A stretch of 64,000 bases of DNA, taken from NCBI GenBank assembly GCA_911728435.2, contig OU452206.1, positions 310,001 to 374,000 on the forward strand, written 5' to 3'. The DNA is from Apoderus coryli (lineage: Eukaryota; Arthropoda; Insecta; Coleoptera; Attelabidae). The notes below the pieces were generated by a model. It did not search any database and was not told the DNA's origin. It worked only from the letters and a program-made list of their open reading frames with translations. Every line of letters starts with the position of its first letter. Positions within the stretch are counted from its first letter, which is position 1. Below are positions 36,007 through 49,088 of the stretch, piece after piece. Position numbers and translations under genes: made by a program.

Positions 36007-37384
36007 TTAACGTACAATTTCCGTAAAAACAATGTTTTTAGTGTAGATCTCATCAGAAGTAGGGCGTAATTTACCTTGTGAGCTGGTGTTCTCTACACAA
36101 ACATGTATACAATCGAAACCTTTCGTTCGACTGAAGGCAGTGTACATCATCCCATGGGTAAATACAGGATAAGGTAAATAAATACCTATCTTGTCAAATG
36201 TTTGACCTTGCGATTTATTAATTGTCATAGCGTATGCAACTTTAACTGGAAATTGTCGACGTCGCAACTTGAAAGGAAGAGAGGCGACAGTCTCAGTTAA
36301 ATCAATACGCGGAATCAAGACAGTATGATCAGTTAAGGTTCCTGTCATATCGATTCGTCTCGCTTCAATGCTATGTTGGTATAATCGAGTAATTAGTAAC
36401 CGAGTGCCATTGCATAAACTCAGATCACAATTCATGTTGCGTAAAAGCATAACTACAACTCCAACCTTTAAAATCAATTTATGTTCTGGCATGCCATTTG
36501 GTTGGAGTGAGTTAAGCGATTCAACAGGATAATTGGCTGCCTCAATTTCTTCATCGTTTTCATATAAAATTTTGTCCGCACTATAATAGGTAGTTGCAGG
36601 ACCTTCCATATTTTGAACGATTCCAAAATTTATGGCATTGCAATGTTCGTTTAGGGGTGCTAGAATGGCACACTTAGGAACAGTTCCTGGTTGCAAATTT
36701 GGAAAACAAATTGTCAAAAGTTCCTCTTTGGAAGCCACTAAACATTGTGCTGGAACCACAAATAGAGTTGGTATGGAAGGAATATTGACAGAAGGTAAAG
36801 TGTTGTTTCCCAAGTGTAGCAACCATTCGGAAAATTCTCGTTCTTCTGGACGTGCTCGCACGTTAGTAACTAATTGTAATTTGGTAAATGATTGCCACAG
36901 AAAACTGTATTGCAGAGTTTCTGCAACAATTTGTGACCGATATGCGTTAGGCATGACAGGTAATGTTTGACGAAAGTCACCAGAAAGTAGGATAACTTTT
37001 CCGCCGAATAATTTGTCATTGCCGCACAGATCTTTTAAAACTCTGTTGATGAGTTCTAACGCTAATCTAGGTATCATTGACATTTCATCAAAAATGATGA
37101 GCTTGGCATTTCTGATAGAACGACCATCTTGACTATTAGCTCGCAGTTGTGAGACAGACGTATCTGTAAGGGGAACTGGAAGTTTGAAGCGAGAGTGTAA
37201 AGTCCTACCTTCTTTCATTAAGCTGGCACTAATGCCAGTCCAAGATACAGGTATTACGGGAAGTTCTCTACCATTCAAATACGTAATCAAAGCGTTAAAA
37301 ACAAAAGTTTTTCCCGCTCCAGCGCAACCAGTGACAGCGAATAGGCGTGGTTCCAAATTGTCATTTTCAACAGCATTTATAACT
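36007..37384 (-). CDS. Helitron Rep-helicase H2, exon 7 (Pif1-type helicase)
   Basis: The same 1378-nt exon as in H1 with all helicase motifs intact. Three residues differ: Glu to Gln in SVSELR, Ala to Pro in MEGAAT and Val to Ile in DCVHVC. None falls in a catalytic motif. The acceptor lies before 37384 and the stop is at 36007. Upstream in-frame bases read through the intron and should not be included. Confidence 0.93.
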
Positions 37385-37870
37385 CTGAAACGGAAAAAAA
37401 AAGTATATGTAAAAGGTTGTTGTTGCATAACTGTTAGGTGATTGAATTTAAAGTGTAATTGGAAAATTACAGAGTAGCTATTTATCTACCAAGGGAATTA
37501 TAATTTAGTAATGCCCGTGGTGTATACCGTGTTTGTAATTTTTCTATGTTTGTGAAAATAATGTCAGAGTCAGAAATAAATAAAAACTAAAATTGCCAAA
37601 AATTGTATTTTAAAAAATTTTTGAAAACGGCTAAAGTTATTTTTCTTTTAAAAATTTCATTTGAAAGGTATTTAAATTGTACAACTTTTTTTTTAATTTA
37701 ACCGACGTTGTAGATTTCACCGTTTCCAAGATTCCAATGGTATCTCATTCTAATTTTGGACACAGTATATAATGCTCGTAAAGAATATTCAGTGTTGTTA
37801 TGGATATGTTAATGCATGTTATTTGCAATACAGTATGAAGCAATAATACAAAAGTACAAAAGAAATTTAC
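37385..37870 (-). other. Intron 6 of H2 gene
   Basis: 486 bp, the same length as in H1, with the same half copy of family F ending in GGACACAGTATA. Confidence 0.65.
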
Positions 37871-38300
37871 CTGTCGAAAACGTTGCGCTGATCTTCATTT
37901 AATTGATCTCGCATTTGAATTCCTGCGAGGAGTTCATCTTGAGGATTTATAGGCACCTCATTTAATTCCAATCTTTCTTGTGGTTCTGGAAGATTGAAAT
38001 CAGACAAACGTTTGTTGTTTCTCAACATAATGCTCTGTATAAATGCAAGCGTTTGTTGTTCCGCTCTGTTGTTATTGTAACCGCGATGAATGTAATCTTC
38101 CATCATACAGTCACGAAAAACTTCCCACAATTCCAATGGATTAGTTACTTCTCCGAAGATCAAGATGTGAGCAAAAAGTCTTCTAATAACTTTAGGTACT
38201 TGGTGCTCTCGAGCTTCTTGTAATGCTCGGTTCCATTCTTGATCATCGTCAAGAAGTAAACGTGCACGGCACGCATCCAGGAAAGTATCGTACAAAGTTT
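37871..38300 (-). CDS. Helitron Rep-helicase H2, exon 6
   Basis: 430 nt, protein identical to the H1 exon. Flanked by the 61-bp intron 5 (38301-38361) and the 486-bp intron 6. Confidence 0.9.
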
Positions 38301-38361
38301 CTGCAAGTATGTATAAAAAAAGTTTAGTAGAATGAAATACTTGAAAGAAAGAATTCCTTAC

Positions 38362-41046
38362 CATCAACAGTGCGAAGATCTTCGTATGATGTGGCTCCTC
38401 TAACATGTAATAACAATACTCGGAGATAGTATTGTTCTGTGTTGCGAATGGACACATTGTACATTCTAGCAATCATTTTTTCAACGCCTCGTTGCCGTTG
38501 TTGCCAACGTTTTTGAGGCGTTTTCCAGACATAATGTTGGGGAATGTCTGGGTAACGATGTTGGCGAGCGCCAACATCTTCTCGATTCAGTCTAAACCAA
38601 TCTGTAAGCTGTGTTGTTTGATTTCTCTCAACAGCTTGACGTTCATTGCCCCTTTCAAAATGAACAATATTCCTGTGTGGTAAATGCACTGGAAGACGAT
38701 AAACAGTATGTGTTATATCATGAATTTTATATTGATTAATATGATATGCAGCCTCAGGTGCAGTTACGTATCTGCCAGCTAAATATGTTTCAGTCTCGTC
38801 ATAATTTAGTACGTTGCGTACTTCCAAATGAAGGAGAGCACGGTCAACACCTTTGAAAACATATTTGTGGAGATATTTCACGACCCTAGTATTAGCACAA
38901 ACATCAATATTAATATGTGTTTGATACCTAAGTAAAAGATATCGATTATAGGGAACAATCCATTTGTTATCAACAACATGAGTGTTCCTAATGAATGTTT
39001 CCCTACCATTGTTTGGTCTTTTGAAAGTCACTCTACCATGAGGATCAATAGTAGTTTCATCACAAAAGTTGTGGGGATACTTCCGTTTACAGCGGCCGTC
39101 CTCCATGCAAGAAGCATTAGGATTTTCAGGGCCACATGGAGAGTGTATCATGTGTTTTACAACCAAGCTAAATAGTTCTGGTTCTAAATCACGATCTGGA
39201 AGTTCAGCAGAAACAGCTTGGTCTATTCGAATTGTATCCATTAGTTTGTCTTCTGCTCTTAGAGTCAAAACTATATGCGCATGAGGTAAGCCACGCTTTT
39301 GAAATTCTATAGTATAGAACTGACATACTGGTACGCCGAAAATACAGTCATCTAAAATTTCTTTCAGTAACTGATTTAATTTGGTATTGAAGACCCTTGC
39401 TACCAACATAGGATGATTATTAGGATCATCATTTGGAGGAATGTTCTCCACAATCTCTCGCCAATTAGGATTGCAAGTGACTGTAATGAATAATGTTGGA
39501 GTTCCAAATTTACTATTCAGACAGAGACTGTCCTGAAACAATTGATGCATGTATCTGGGACTACCCACGTACGTGGAAGGCAAAATCGTCATTCGGCCGA
39601 CTTGTTCCGCTTCGTTTTCAACAGCTACTCGATGGAGATAGTCCATGAGTCCCTGGTAATATTCAGCCCGAAGGCGACCCTGATTTTGTTTGATGTATTC
39701 AATATTATTTGCTTCTATGCGAATAAATGCAGAAACAATGAATTGTTGGGTCAACTGAGCAGCGTGTTTAAATCGGTCAAATGGATTTTCGTCATTTTCA
39801 CGCCTGTATGCTAATCGAAATGCATAATACTGACACAATGTCACTCTTGTATTGGCATTCCTGTGGGTTAGTTCAAGAGACCACCCAAATTCTCCATTTG
39901 GAAATAATAATGGAAAAGATAAAGGATCGACCCTTGAATCCAAGTGCGAAAGCTGGTGAAATAATTCACGCCTACCTGGACCTTCAATTTGATTACGAAC
40001 GAAAATTCTGAGATTTGATGTAGGAGGAAGTTCATTGTTAAACGGATATACAGCGGCTACTTCGTTTACAGTAGGTAAATCGAAACGTCTGTCTCCTCTA
40101 ACAGCTAACAATTCTAACACTACATTTGGAATTTCGTTATTGCGTTGTTGTTCTCGATCGAAAACTTCGCGGAGCATCATATATGCATTAGCATATGGAT
40201 TAAATGTACGCATGACATTTTCCAAGATTTGAATCAAATTGATATTGAGATTATAGCGTGGTTGGTTGGCTATGCGCTGATTTATTGCGGCATTAGCATC
40301 TAAATAATAGATTGGACCACGATTAGGCTGTGGATTAGCTATATTAACATTTGAATAATGATAATATACTTTCCCTTGCACAGAATATGTGAATGGGCCT
40401 GGATGCCTAAACTCCCTCAGATTTGCCATCATGCTAGCGAATTGAAAAGCATTGTTATAGCGAATGGAATTTCTTTTAAATTCTCTAGATAATGGATGAC
40501 GACCTGTAAATAACTGTTGCAATATTGGTGGAAAAGGCTGTAGGGCCGGCAGATTATCAACATGAACTTTACCACCTTTACAACATTTACTATAAATTGA
40601 TCGGGTTGTACGTTCTAGGAAGAAATGCAAAGCACCACAAAACGTGCATTCCCTATCCATAGCTCCAAGATGTAGAGGTTCTGCGTTCCTTTCAAAACCA
40701 CGCAAATAACCTGGATGAAGTTGTCGTAAATTTCTCAGGCGATCCAGGTCAGCCATAAGAACATTGACTACTTCTTGATATTCAGCTAATCTGTCGGCCA
40801 AGTTATTTTGATTTGGGTTGTGAGGATTGTCGTTATTGACAATTTCCAAATCAGCAATAACTTCTACTGGAACATTAGGTAAATTGTCGTTGTTGACAAT
40901 CTCCAATTGTTCAATTTCCATGTCGACAACAGCTTCCAGTGGAACATTTTGAATTTGAAGGTTGTCGTCATGGGCATTGTGTAATTCCTCAATTTCCATA
41001 GGAATTATTTGTTGACTTCGAATCTCTTCTTCGTCATTACCGTGAA
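38362..41046 (-). CDS. Helitron Rep-helicase H2, exon 5 (HUH Rep nuclease)
   Basis: 2685 nt, open throughout. The Cys cluster, the HAH motif and the paired tyrosines are all present. It differs from H1 by Val to Ile (VEVVADL), Trp to Gly (GEFWWSLE) and Glu to Gln (EAEEVGR). H1's double Trp is the less usual state to my eye, but which copy is ancestral cannot be told here. It is exon 5 of the predicted seven (49088 to 36007), again totalling 1708 residues. Confidence 0.93.
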
Positions 41047-42980
41047 CTGAAATAAAATAATATTAAAAATATGTACAAAAAATATTCATATAGGTATATT
41101 ATTAAAATTGTTATATCATGAAAATGTGGCTGATGTAATTCATGTTGAATGTTTGATATTTAAAAAAATAGAGAATTAACAAATTGTTTTTTTTTTTATA
41201 AGTACAGGGATGTAATAGGAAAAAAAATTTAATTTGAAGAATATTTTCGCTAATGCAGCGGTGTTACATATACGTAAAACAACACAACATTGGAATTATC
41301 AAAAAAAAAAAATTTAATTTCTTTAAATTCCCTGTTAATTTTTGCTTCAAAAAGTAATAATTTATTATATATTTAATGTGAGAAAGTGAGTAGAGTTATG
41401 CAGGAACTTGCCTATAAACAAAAGTGTGTACTTTATTAATACAGGCAAATTTTTGCAAAACTGTTTACTTTAGACATATAAAAAGTTATTTTTTAAGCAA
41501 AATGAACAGGGAATTTAAAAAATATGTATTTATTCCAGTGGCGGAAAAAAATTTGAGTAGGTAAAATTGTAATGAACCCTTATAACATGTCATTGATTGA
41601 TTTTTTAAAAAGATGATTTATGTCAAAATATGACATTTTTAAAGAACATATCGGTTACTAAATTTGAAAAAATATTTGAAAGACTTTTTGAATTATGACC
41701 AAATTTTCGATTTTAAATAAAATTTTTGCCACCCTGTATCTAGACAACTAAGCTCTCTAAGGGTATAAATATGTCCCTATATCAAAATACATGAATTAGC
41801 GAGAGTTTTCTGTGGTAGAGTGTTGTCGGTCGAATTTAGAAACACTCTTAAAGTGATTAGTTGTTTAGAAACACGATGTCAAAGGTTCACATTTAAAAAC
41901 AAAAATTTGCCATAATTCAAAAACTTGTTTAAATATTTTTTTCAAATTTAGTGACTGATATGTTTTTAAAAAAAGTCATTTTGACATAAATAATCTGTTT
42001 AAAAAAGTAACATTCAAATTTTTTTTTGTAACTGGAATAAATATATAATTTTTTTGTTAATTTTCTGTTAATTTTTGCTTAAAAAACTAATACATTTTTA
42101 TGTGTTTAAAGTGAAGAGCTTTGCAGGAATTTGCCTCTAAACAAAAGTTTGTAAGTAAAGGTTGTTACTTTCAACTGTGTGTACTTTATTAATAAGCATT
42201 CTTTACTTGCAGACATTTGTGTAGAAGCAATCCTTGCAAAACCGTTCATTTTAGATTCATAAAAAGTGATAATTTTTTTCAACAAAAATGAACAGGGAAT
42301 AACAAAAAAGATATATTTATTCCAGTGGCGTAAAAAATAGGGAGATAAAGTGTTACTGATCACTATAGCATGCTACTGGTTAATTTTTTAAAAAGATTAT
42401 TTATGTCAAAATAAGACTAAGCTGTTTAAGAGTATAAATATGTTTTTTCTGAAGTAATCCATCTATCGAGGAGTAAATAGTATGTTTTGAATAAATATGT
42501 CTCTATATCAAAATACATTAATTAGCGAGCGTTGTGTGGTAGAGCATTGTCGGTGGAATTTAGAAACACCCGTAAAGAGATTAGTTGTCTAGACGTAGGG
42601 TATCAAAGGTTCAAATTTTAAAATACAAAATTTGTCATAATTCAAAAAGGAGTTTGAATAGTGACAGTATTTATTTTCTTATTTTTTATGCCAGTGGAAT
42701 AAATATATTTTTTTATTATTAAATTCTCTGTTTAAGTTTGCTTGAAATTATGTGTTTAAAGTGAACAGTTTTGTCTGAATTTGCCTGTAAACAAAAATCT
42801 GCAAGTAAAGGTTTCAACTGTGTGTACCTTATCAATACGCACCCTTTAATAGTAGACATTTTTTTAGAGACAAATTTCTGCAAAACTGTTCACTTTAGAA
42901 CCATAAAAAGTTATAACTTTTTTAAGCAAAATGAACAGTGAATAAACGCAGTGACTATATTTTAATTGAATAGTTATTAC
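41047..42980 (-). repeat. Intron 4 of H2 gene, palindromic units with a deletion
   Basis: 1934 bp. It carries the same palindromic units as H1, but 847 bp corresponding to H1 18767-19613 are gone. The join lies at a short GACT/AACT match near 42415-42420. The deletion removes the insertion site and part of the flanking unit. Confidence 0.8.
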
Positions 42981-43124
42981 CTGGTTGGGATGATGCTATG
43001 TTAGTTGGTGGTAAATTAATTACAGCATCATCTTCTTCAACGTGTTCAGCGGTTTGCTGTTCCAAAACAATATTTTGCGAAGTAGAGATTCGTCGGAGCC
43101 GTTTATTCCCAGGTAGAGGATTAG
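42981..43124 (-). CDS. Helitron Rep-helicase H2, exon 4
   Basis: 48 codons with the same splice sites and phases as H1; one Leu to Pro change near the donor. Confidence 0.7.
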
Positions 43125-43949
43125 CTAAAAATTAAGTAAAAATTATTCTCAAGCATAACATATTTGTATATACCTAAGATAATAAATTAAAAAGGTATAT
43201 CGAAAAGGTAATTTATTTTAAAAAAATTGTAGAAATTATTTGGATTGTGTTTTTTTGAGGGTTGCAATTTCATGTATATCTTTTCTATCCATATGCCAAT
43301 ATGGCCTATGCATATGTCAATATAATACCTATTTCTTATTAAAACAACTATATTGTATCATTTACATGTGTAAGATAAATACGTCTAAAATCATTTTATG
43401 TACTGGGTGTTTATTTATAAACGCACACCCCCTTTTAACTGTGTTGTTTCACCCTGGAGAAGAAAATGTTAAATAAGAAAGTTTTGGGGTTTAAAGTAAA
43501 TTATTTACAGCATCAATTATTAAATGTAGTTTGAAGTAAACAAAAGTAATTTACATAAAACTAAGAAATAAATCCGAAATATTTACAATTATTATTTGGT
43601 ACTCCACTGACTAAAAATCAGGATCTATCTGACCATAAAATTTTATCAGAAAACTGTAGATTTTCGTTCATTCTTTGCAGCATTTGGTAGCAAAATTGAA
43701 CTCGTTTTTGTTTCTGTTCAGGAACATTTTCTTCTACACGGTTAAACAACAAAACGAAAGTGGGTGTGCGTTTATAAATGATCATCCAGTATTTTCACAA
43801 ATAGTTTTTTCAATTTGTTTTTAAAAATTATATTTACAAATCAACTGTAGAATAAGTAAATTAGTAATGTTAATCGAAAAAATATTTATTGAAATTAAAA
43901 AAAAAAAATGCATAACATCAAAGTTAAATATATTAGTAATTTTATTTAC
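43125..43949 (-). other. Intron 3 of H2 gene
   Basis: 825 bp, GT-AG, matching H1 intron 3. No gene is present. Confidence 0.6.
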
Positions 43950-44060
43950 CATTTGTATTATTGGTAAAATCATCAGTTGTTAATCTACTCGGACCTGGGT
44001 TTTGGCTAAAATGTTCACCATTTCTATTGTGCCGTTGATTTCCATTTAAAGTGGAAGTAG
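43950..44060 (-). CDS. Helitron Rep-helicase H2, exon 3
   Basis: 37 codons, identical in protein to H1 exon 3. It lies directly downstream (minus strand) of the satellite-bearing intron 2 (44061-48443). Confidence 0.7.
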
Positions 44061-44396
44061 CTATAAAAGAAATAAAAAATAAATTATTATTATTGTTTTT
44101 CGTAGTATACATTGTGTTTAAGATGAGAAATGAATAGCATTGGAATCTTGGCAACGGTAAAAGTCACAATGTCGATTAAATTAGAGAAAAGTTGTACAAT
44201 AAATATGGCTATCGATTTTTATTGTTAAATTTAAAGCTATTTTCAATCCAAAAATAGGTGGTATATCACACGTAATGGTTTACGAAACGTCGCAGCAAAA
44301 AATTGTAAACGCTATCTATATCTTCAAAAAGAATAAGAAAGTGTTATTAATGTTTTTATACATGTAAAAATAATGTTAGAAATAAATAGAAACTAA

Positions 44397-47300
44397 ATTC
44401 AGGGCTGTATTTAAAAAAATCTATTCGATGATGCTTTTTAAAAACACGAAACGTCGTAGTGAAAATTGGTAAACGTTATCTTTTTCTCCTCAAAAAGTAA
44501 CAATGAGGAAGTGCTTTCTATTTTTTATATCTGCAAAAATAATGCCAGAAAAAAATAAAAATTGTAAAATTTTTTTTTCAAAAACTCTCGAAAACAGCTT
44601 ACGTTAGTTTAATTTTGAAAACACCATTTAAAGGGTGTTTAAATTGAACAACTTTTCTCTAATTGAACCGACATTGTAACTCGACAATAAAATATTCAGG
44701 GCTGTATTTAAAAAAATCTATTCGATGATGATTTTTTAAACACAAAACGTCGTAGTGAAAATTGGTAAACGTTATCTTTTTCTCCTCAAAAAGTAACAAT
44801 GAGGATGTGCTTTGCATTTTTTATATCTGCAAAAATAATGCCAGAAAAAAATAAAAATTGTAAAAAATTGTTTTTTCAAAGACTCTCGAAAACAGCATAA
44901 GTTAGTTTAATTTTGAAAACACCATTTAAAGGGTGTTTAAATTGTATAACTTTTCTCTAATTGAACCGACATTGTAACTTAACAATAAAAAATTCAGGGC
45001 TGTATTTAAAAAAATCTATTTGATGATGCTTTTTAAAAACACGAAACGTCGTAGTGAAAATTGGTAAATGTTATCTTTTTCTCCTCAAAAAGTAACAATG
45101 AGGAAGTGCTTTCCATTTTTTATATCTGCAAAAATAATGCCAGAAAAAAATAAAAATTGTAAAAAATTGTTTTTTCAAAAACTCTCGAAAACAGCTTAAG
45201 TTAGTTTAATTTTGAAAACACCATTTAAAGGGTGTTTAAATTGAACAACTTTTCTCTAATTGAACCGACATTGTAACTCAACAATAAAAAATTCAGGGCT
45301 GTATTTAAAAAAATCTATTCGATGATGCTTTTTAAAAACACGAAACGTCGTAGTGAAAATTGGTAAACGTTATCTTTTTCTCCTCAAAAAGTAACAATGA
45401 GGAAGTGCTTTCCATTTTTTATATCTGCAAAAATAATGCCAGAAAAAAATAAAAATTGTAAAAAATTGTTTTTTCAAAAACTCTCGAAAACAGCTTAAGT
45501 TAGTTTAATTTTGAAAACACCATTTAAAGGGTGTTTAAATTGAACAACTTTTCTCTAATTGAACCGACATCGTAACTCAACAATAAAAAATTCAGGGCTG
45601 TATTTAAAAAAATCTATTCGATGATGCTTTTTAAAAACACGAAACGTCGTAGTGAAAATTGGTAAACGTTATCTTTTTCTCCTCAAAAAGTAACAATGAG
45701 GAAGTGCTTTCCATTTTTTATATCTGCAAAAATAATGCCAGAAAAAAATAAAAATTGTAAAAAATTGTTTTTTCAAAAACTCTCGAAAACAGCTTAAGTT
45801 AGTTTAATTTTGAAAACACCATTTAAAGGGTGTTTAAATTGAACAACTTTTCTCTAATTGAACCGACATCGTAACTCAACAATAAAAAATTCAGGGCTGT
45901 ATTTAAAAAAATCTATTCGATGATGCTTTTTAAAAACACGAAACGTCGTAGTGAAAATTGGTAAACGTTATCTTTTTCTCCTCAAAAAGTAACAATGAGG
46001 AAGTGCTTTCCATTTTTTATATCTGCAAAAATAATGCCAGAAAAAAATAAAAATTATAAAAAATTGTTTTTTCAAAAACTCTCGAAAACAGCTTAAGTTA
46101 GTTTAATTTTGAAAACACCATTTAAAGGGTGTTTAAATTGAACAACTTTTCTCTAATTGAACCGACATCGTAACTCAACAATAAAAAATTCAGGGCTGTA
46201 TTTAAAAAAATCTATTCGATGATGCTTTTTAAAAACACGAAACGTCGTAGTGAAAATTGGTAAACGTTATCTTTTTCTCCTCAAAAAGTAACAATGAGGA
46301 AGTGCTTTCCATTTTTTATATCTGCAAAAATAATGCCAGAAAAAAATAAAAATTGTAAAAAATTATTTTTTCAAAAACTCTCGAAAACAGCTTAAGTTAG
46401 TTTAATTTTGAAAACACCATTTAAAGGGTGTTTAAATTGAACAACTTTTCTCTAATTGAACCGACATTGTAACTCAACAATAAAAAATTCAGGGCTGTAT
46501 TTAAAAAAATCTATTCGATGATGCTTTTTAAAAACACGAAACGTCGTAGTGAAAATTGGTAAACGTTATCTTTTTCTCCTCAAAAAGTAACAATGAGGAA
46601 GTGCTTTCCATTTTTTATATCTGCAAAAATAATGCCAGAAAAAAATAAAAATTGTAAAAAATTGTTTTTTCAAAAACTCTCGAAAACAGCTTAAGTTAGT
46701 TTAATTTTGAAAACACCATTTAAAGGGTGTTTAAATTGAACAACTTTTCTCTAATTGAACCGACATTTTAACTCAACAATAAAAAATTCAGGGCTGTATT
46801 TAAAAAAATCTATTCGATGATGCTTTTTAAAAACACGAAACGTCGTAGTGAAAATTGGTAAACGTTATCTTTTTCTCCTCAAAAAGTAACAATGAGGAAG
46901 TGCTTTCCATTTTTTATATCTGCAAAAATAATGCCAGAAAAAAATAAAAATTGTAAAAAATTGTTTTTTCAAAAACTCTCGAAAACAGCTTAAGTTAGTT
47001 TAATTTTGAAAACACCATTTAAAGGGTGTTTAAATTGAACAACTTTTCTCTAATTGAATCGACATCGTAACTCAACAATAAAAAATTCAGGGCTGTATTT
47101 AAAAAAATCTATTCGATGATGCTTTTTAAAAACACGAAACGTCGTAGTGAAAATTGGTAAACGTTATCTTTTTCTCCTCAAAAAGTAACAATGAGGAAGT
47201 GCTTTCCATTTTTTATATCTGCAAAAATAATGCCAGAAAAAAATAAAAATTGTAAAAAATTGTTTTTTCAAAAACTCTCGAAAACAGCTTAAGTTAGTTT

Positions 47301-48125
47301 AATTTTGAAAACACCATTTAAAGGGTGTTTAAATTGAACAACTTTTCTCTAATTGAATCGACATCGTAACTCAACAATAAAAAATTCAGGGCTGTATTTA
47401 AAAAAATCTATTCGATGATGCTTTTTAAAAACACGAAACGTCGTAGTGAAAATTGGTAAACGTTATCTTTTTCTCCTCAAAAAGTAACAATGAGGAAGTG
47501 CTTTCCATTTTTTATATCTGCAAAAATAATGCCAGAAAAAAATAAAAATTGTAAAAAATTGTTTTTTCAAAAACTCTCGAAAACAGCTTAAGTTAGTTTA
47601 ATTTTAAAAACACCATTTAAAGGGTGTTTAAATTGAACAACTTTTCTCTAATTGAACCGACATCGTAACTCAACAATAAAAAATTCAGGGCTGTATTTAA
47701 AAAAATCTATTCGATGATGCTTTTTAAAAACACGAAACGTCGTAGTGAAAATTGGTAAACGTTATCTTTTTCTCCTCAAAAAGTAACAATGAGGAAGTGC
47801 TTTCCATTTTTTATATCTGCAAAAATAATGCCAGAAAAAAATAAAAATTGTAAAAAATTGTTTTTTCAAAAACTCTCGAAAACAGCTTAAGTTAGTTTAA
47901 TTTTGAAAACACCATTTAAAGGGTGTTTAAATTGAACAACTTTTCTCTAATTGAACCGACATTGTAACTCAACAATAAAAAATTCAGGGCTGTATTTAAA
48001 AAAATCTATTCGATGATGCTTTTTAAAAACACGAAACGTCGTAGTGAAAATTGGTAAACGTTATCTTTTTCTCCTCAAAAAGTAACAATGAGGAAGTGCT
48101 TTCCATTTTTTTATATCTACAAAAA
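44397..48125. repeat. Satellite B array in H2 (about 298-bp units, about 13 copies)
   Basis: The marker ATTCAGGGCTGTATTT recurs from 44397 to 47982 in 12 intervals of about 298.8 bp. Units in the middle are more uniform than in H1 and mostly lack the T-variant TATTTGATGATGC. The inverted family F edges lie at about 44121-44200 and 48236-48316. The nine-unit difference from H1 accounts for almost the whole length difference of intron 2. Confidence 0.95.
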
Positions 48126-48443
48126 TAATGTCAGAAATAAATAAAACCTAAAACCACATAAAATTGTTTTTTCCAAAAATTCGAAAAGGGCTAAAGGTAG
48201 TTTACTTTCAAAAACACCATTTCAAAGATGATTAAATTGTTCAACTTTTCTCTAATTTAATCGACATTGTAACTGCTACCGTTGCCAAGATTCTAATGCT
48301 ATCCCATTTTTATCTTTTCGAGGAGAATAACATAGCGTATAGAAATTTTCACTACGACGCTTCGCTTTCGAATAGTTTTAGAATGTAAGATACCTACAGA
48401 TTAATACTGATAAAAACTACTAATAAATAATGTTATAACATAC

Positions 48444-48710
48444 CATTCACATTATAAAAATTATGTCCACGAGTACCAACTGTGGTGCCTGTACTATTGC
48501 TACATGTATTACTGCTACATTTAACAACGGCATTATTCGTAATAGTAACACCATCTCCATCTGACTGTGCACTTCCCACAACTGTAGTTACTTCATGATG
48601 TGGTTCTGTAGTACTACAACCAGGCACTTGGCTTTCGCTGGGAGTACCTACTTGTTCTTCAAGTAACTCTGTTGCGGTCAATTGAGTGTTTAAATCAGTG
48701 TCAGTTGTTA
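48444..48710 (-). CDS. Helitron Rep-helicase H2, exon 2
   Basis: 89 codons, the same phases and splice sites as H1, one Ala to Val change. Confidence 0.7.
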
Positions 48711-48976
48711 CTAAAACATATACATTTGGAAATTAGGTAGTATTATAGATAAATACAAAATTAAAATGATGTTCCGAAGTCACATACAAAGTAATTTTTA
48801 TTGGCAATACTTATCCTTATAAAGGCAAAAAGTTTTAATAGTTCAAAATTGGAATATTTCAAAGATCTAAATGAAATGTGCAAGTTCAAAACGAGAAGAG
48901 TGGAACAGAAAATAGAATTATTAGTATTTACGTGTTATTGAAATGTACTGAAGTACATAAAATATGAATCACTTAC

Positions 48977-49088
48977 CTGCAGTGGACTGGGTATCAGATA
49001 TCACATTCCCATTTTCCTTTTTGGTAATTCTACCTCGACTATCGCGTCCCTTTCTTGTAGAAAAATTGGTTTTCTTCCTCCGTGGCAT
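48977..49088 (-). CDS. Helitron Rep-helicase H2, exon 1
   Basis: Starts at ATG 49088 with the same basic N-terminus as H1. The donor GTAAGT follows 48977. Intron 1 (48711-48976) is 266 bp, as in H1. Confidence 0.75.
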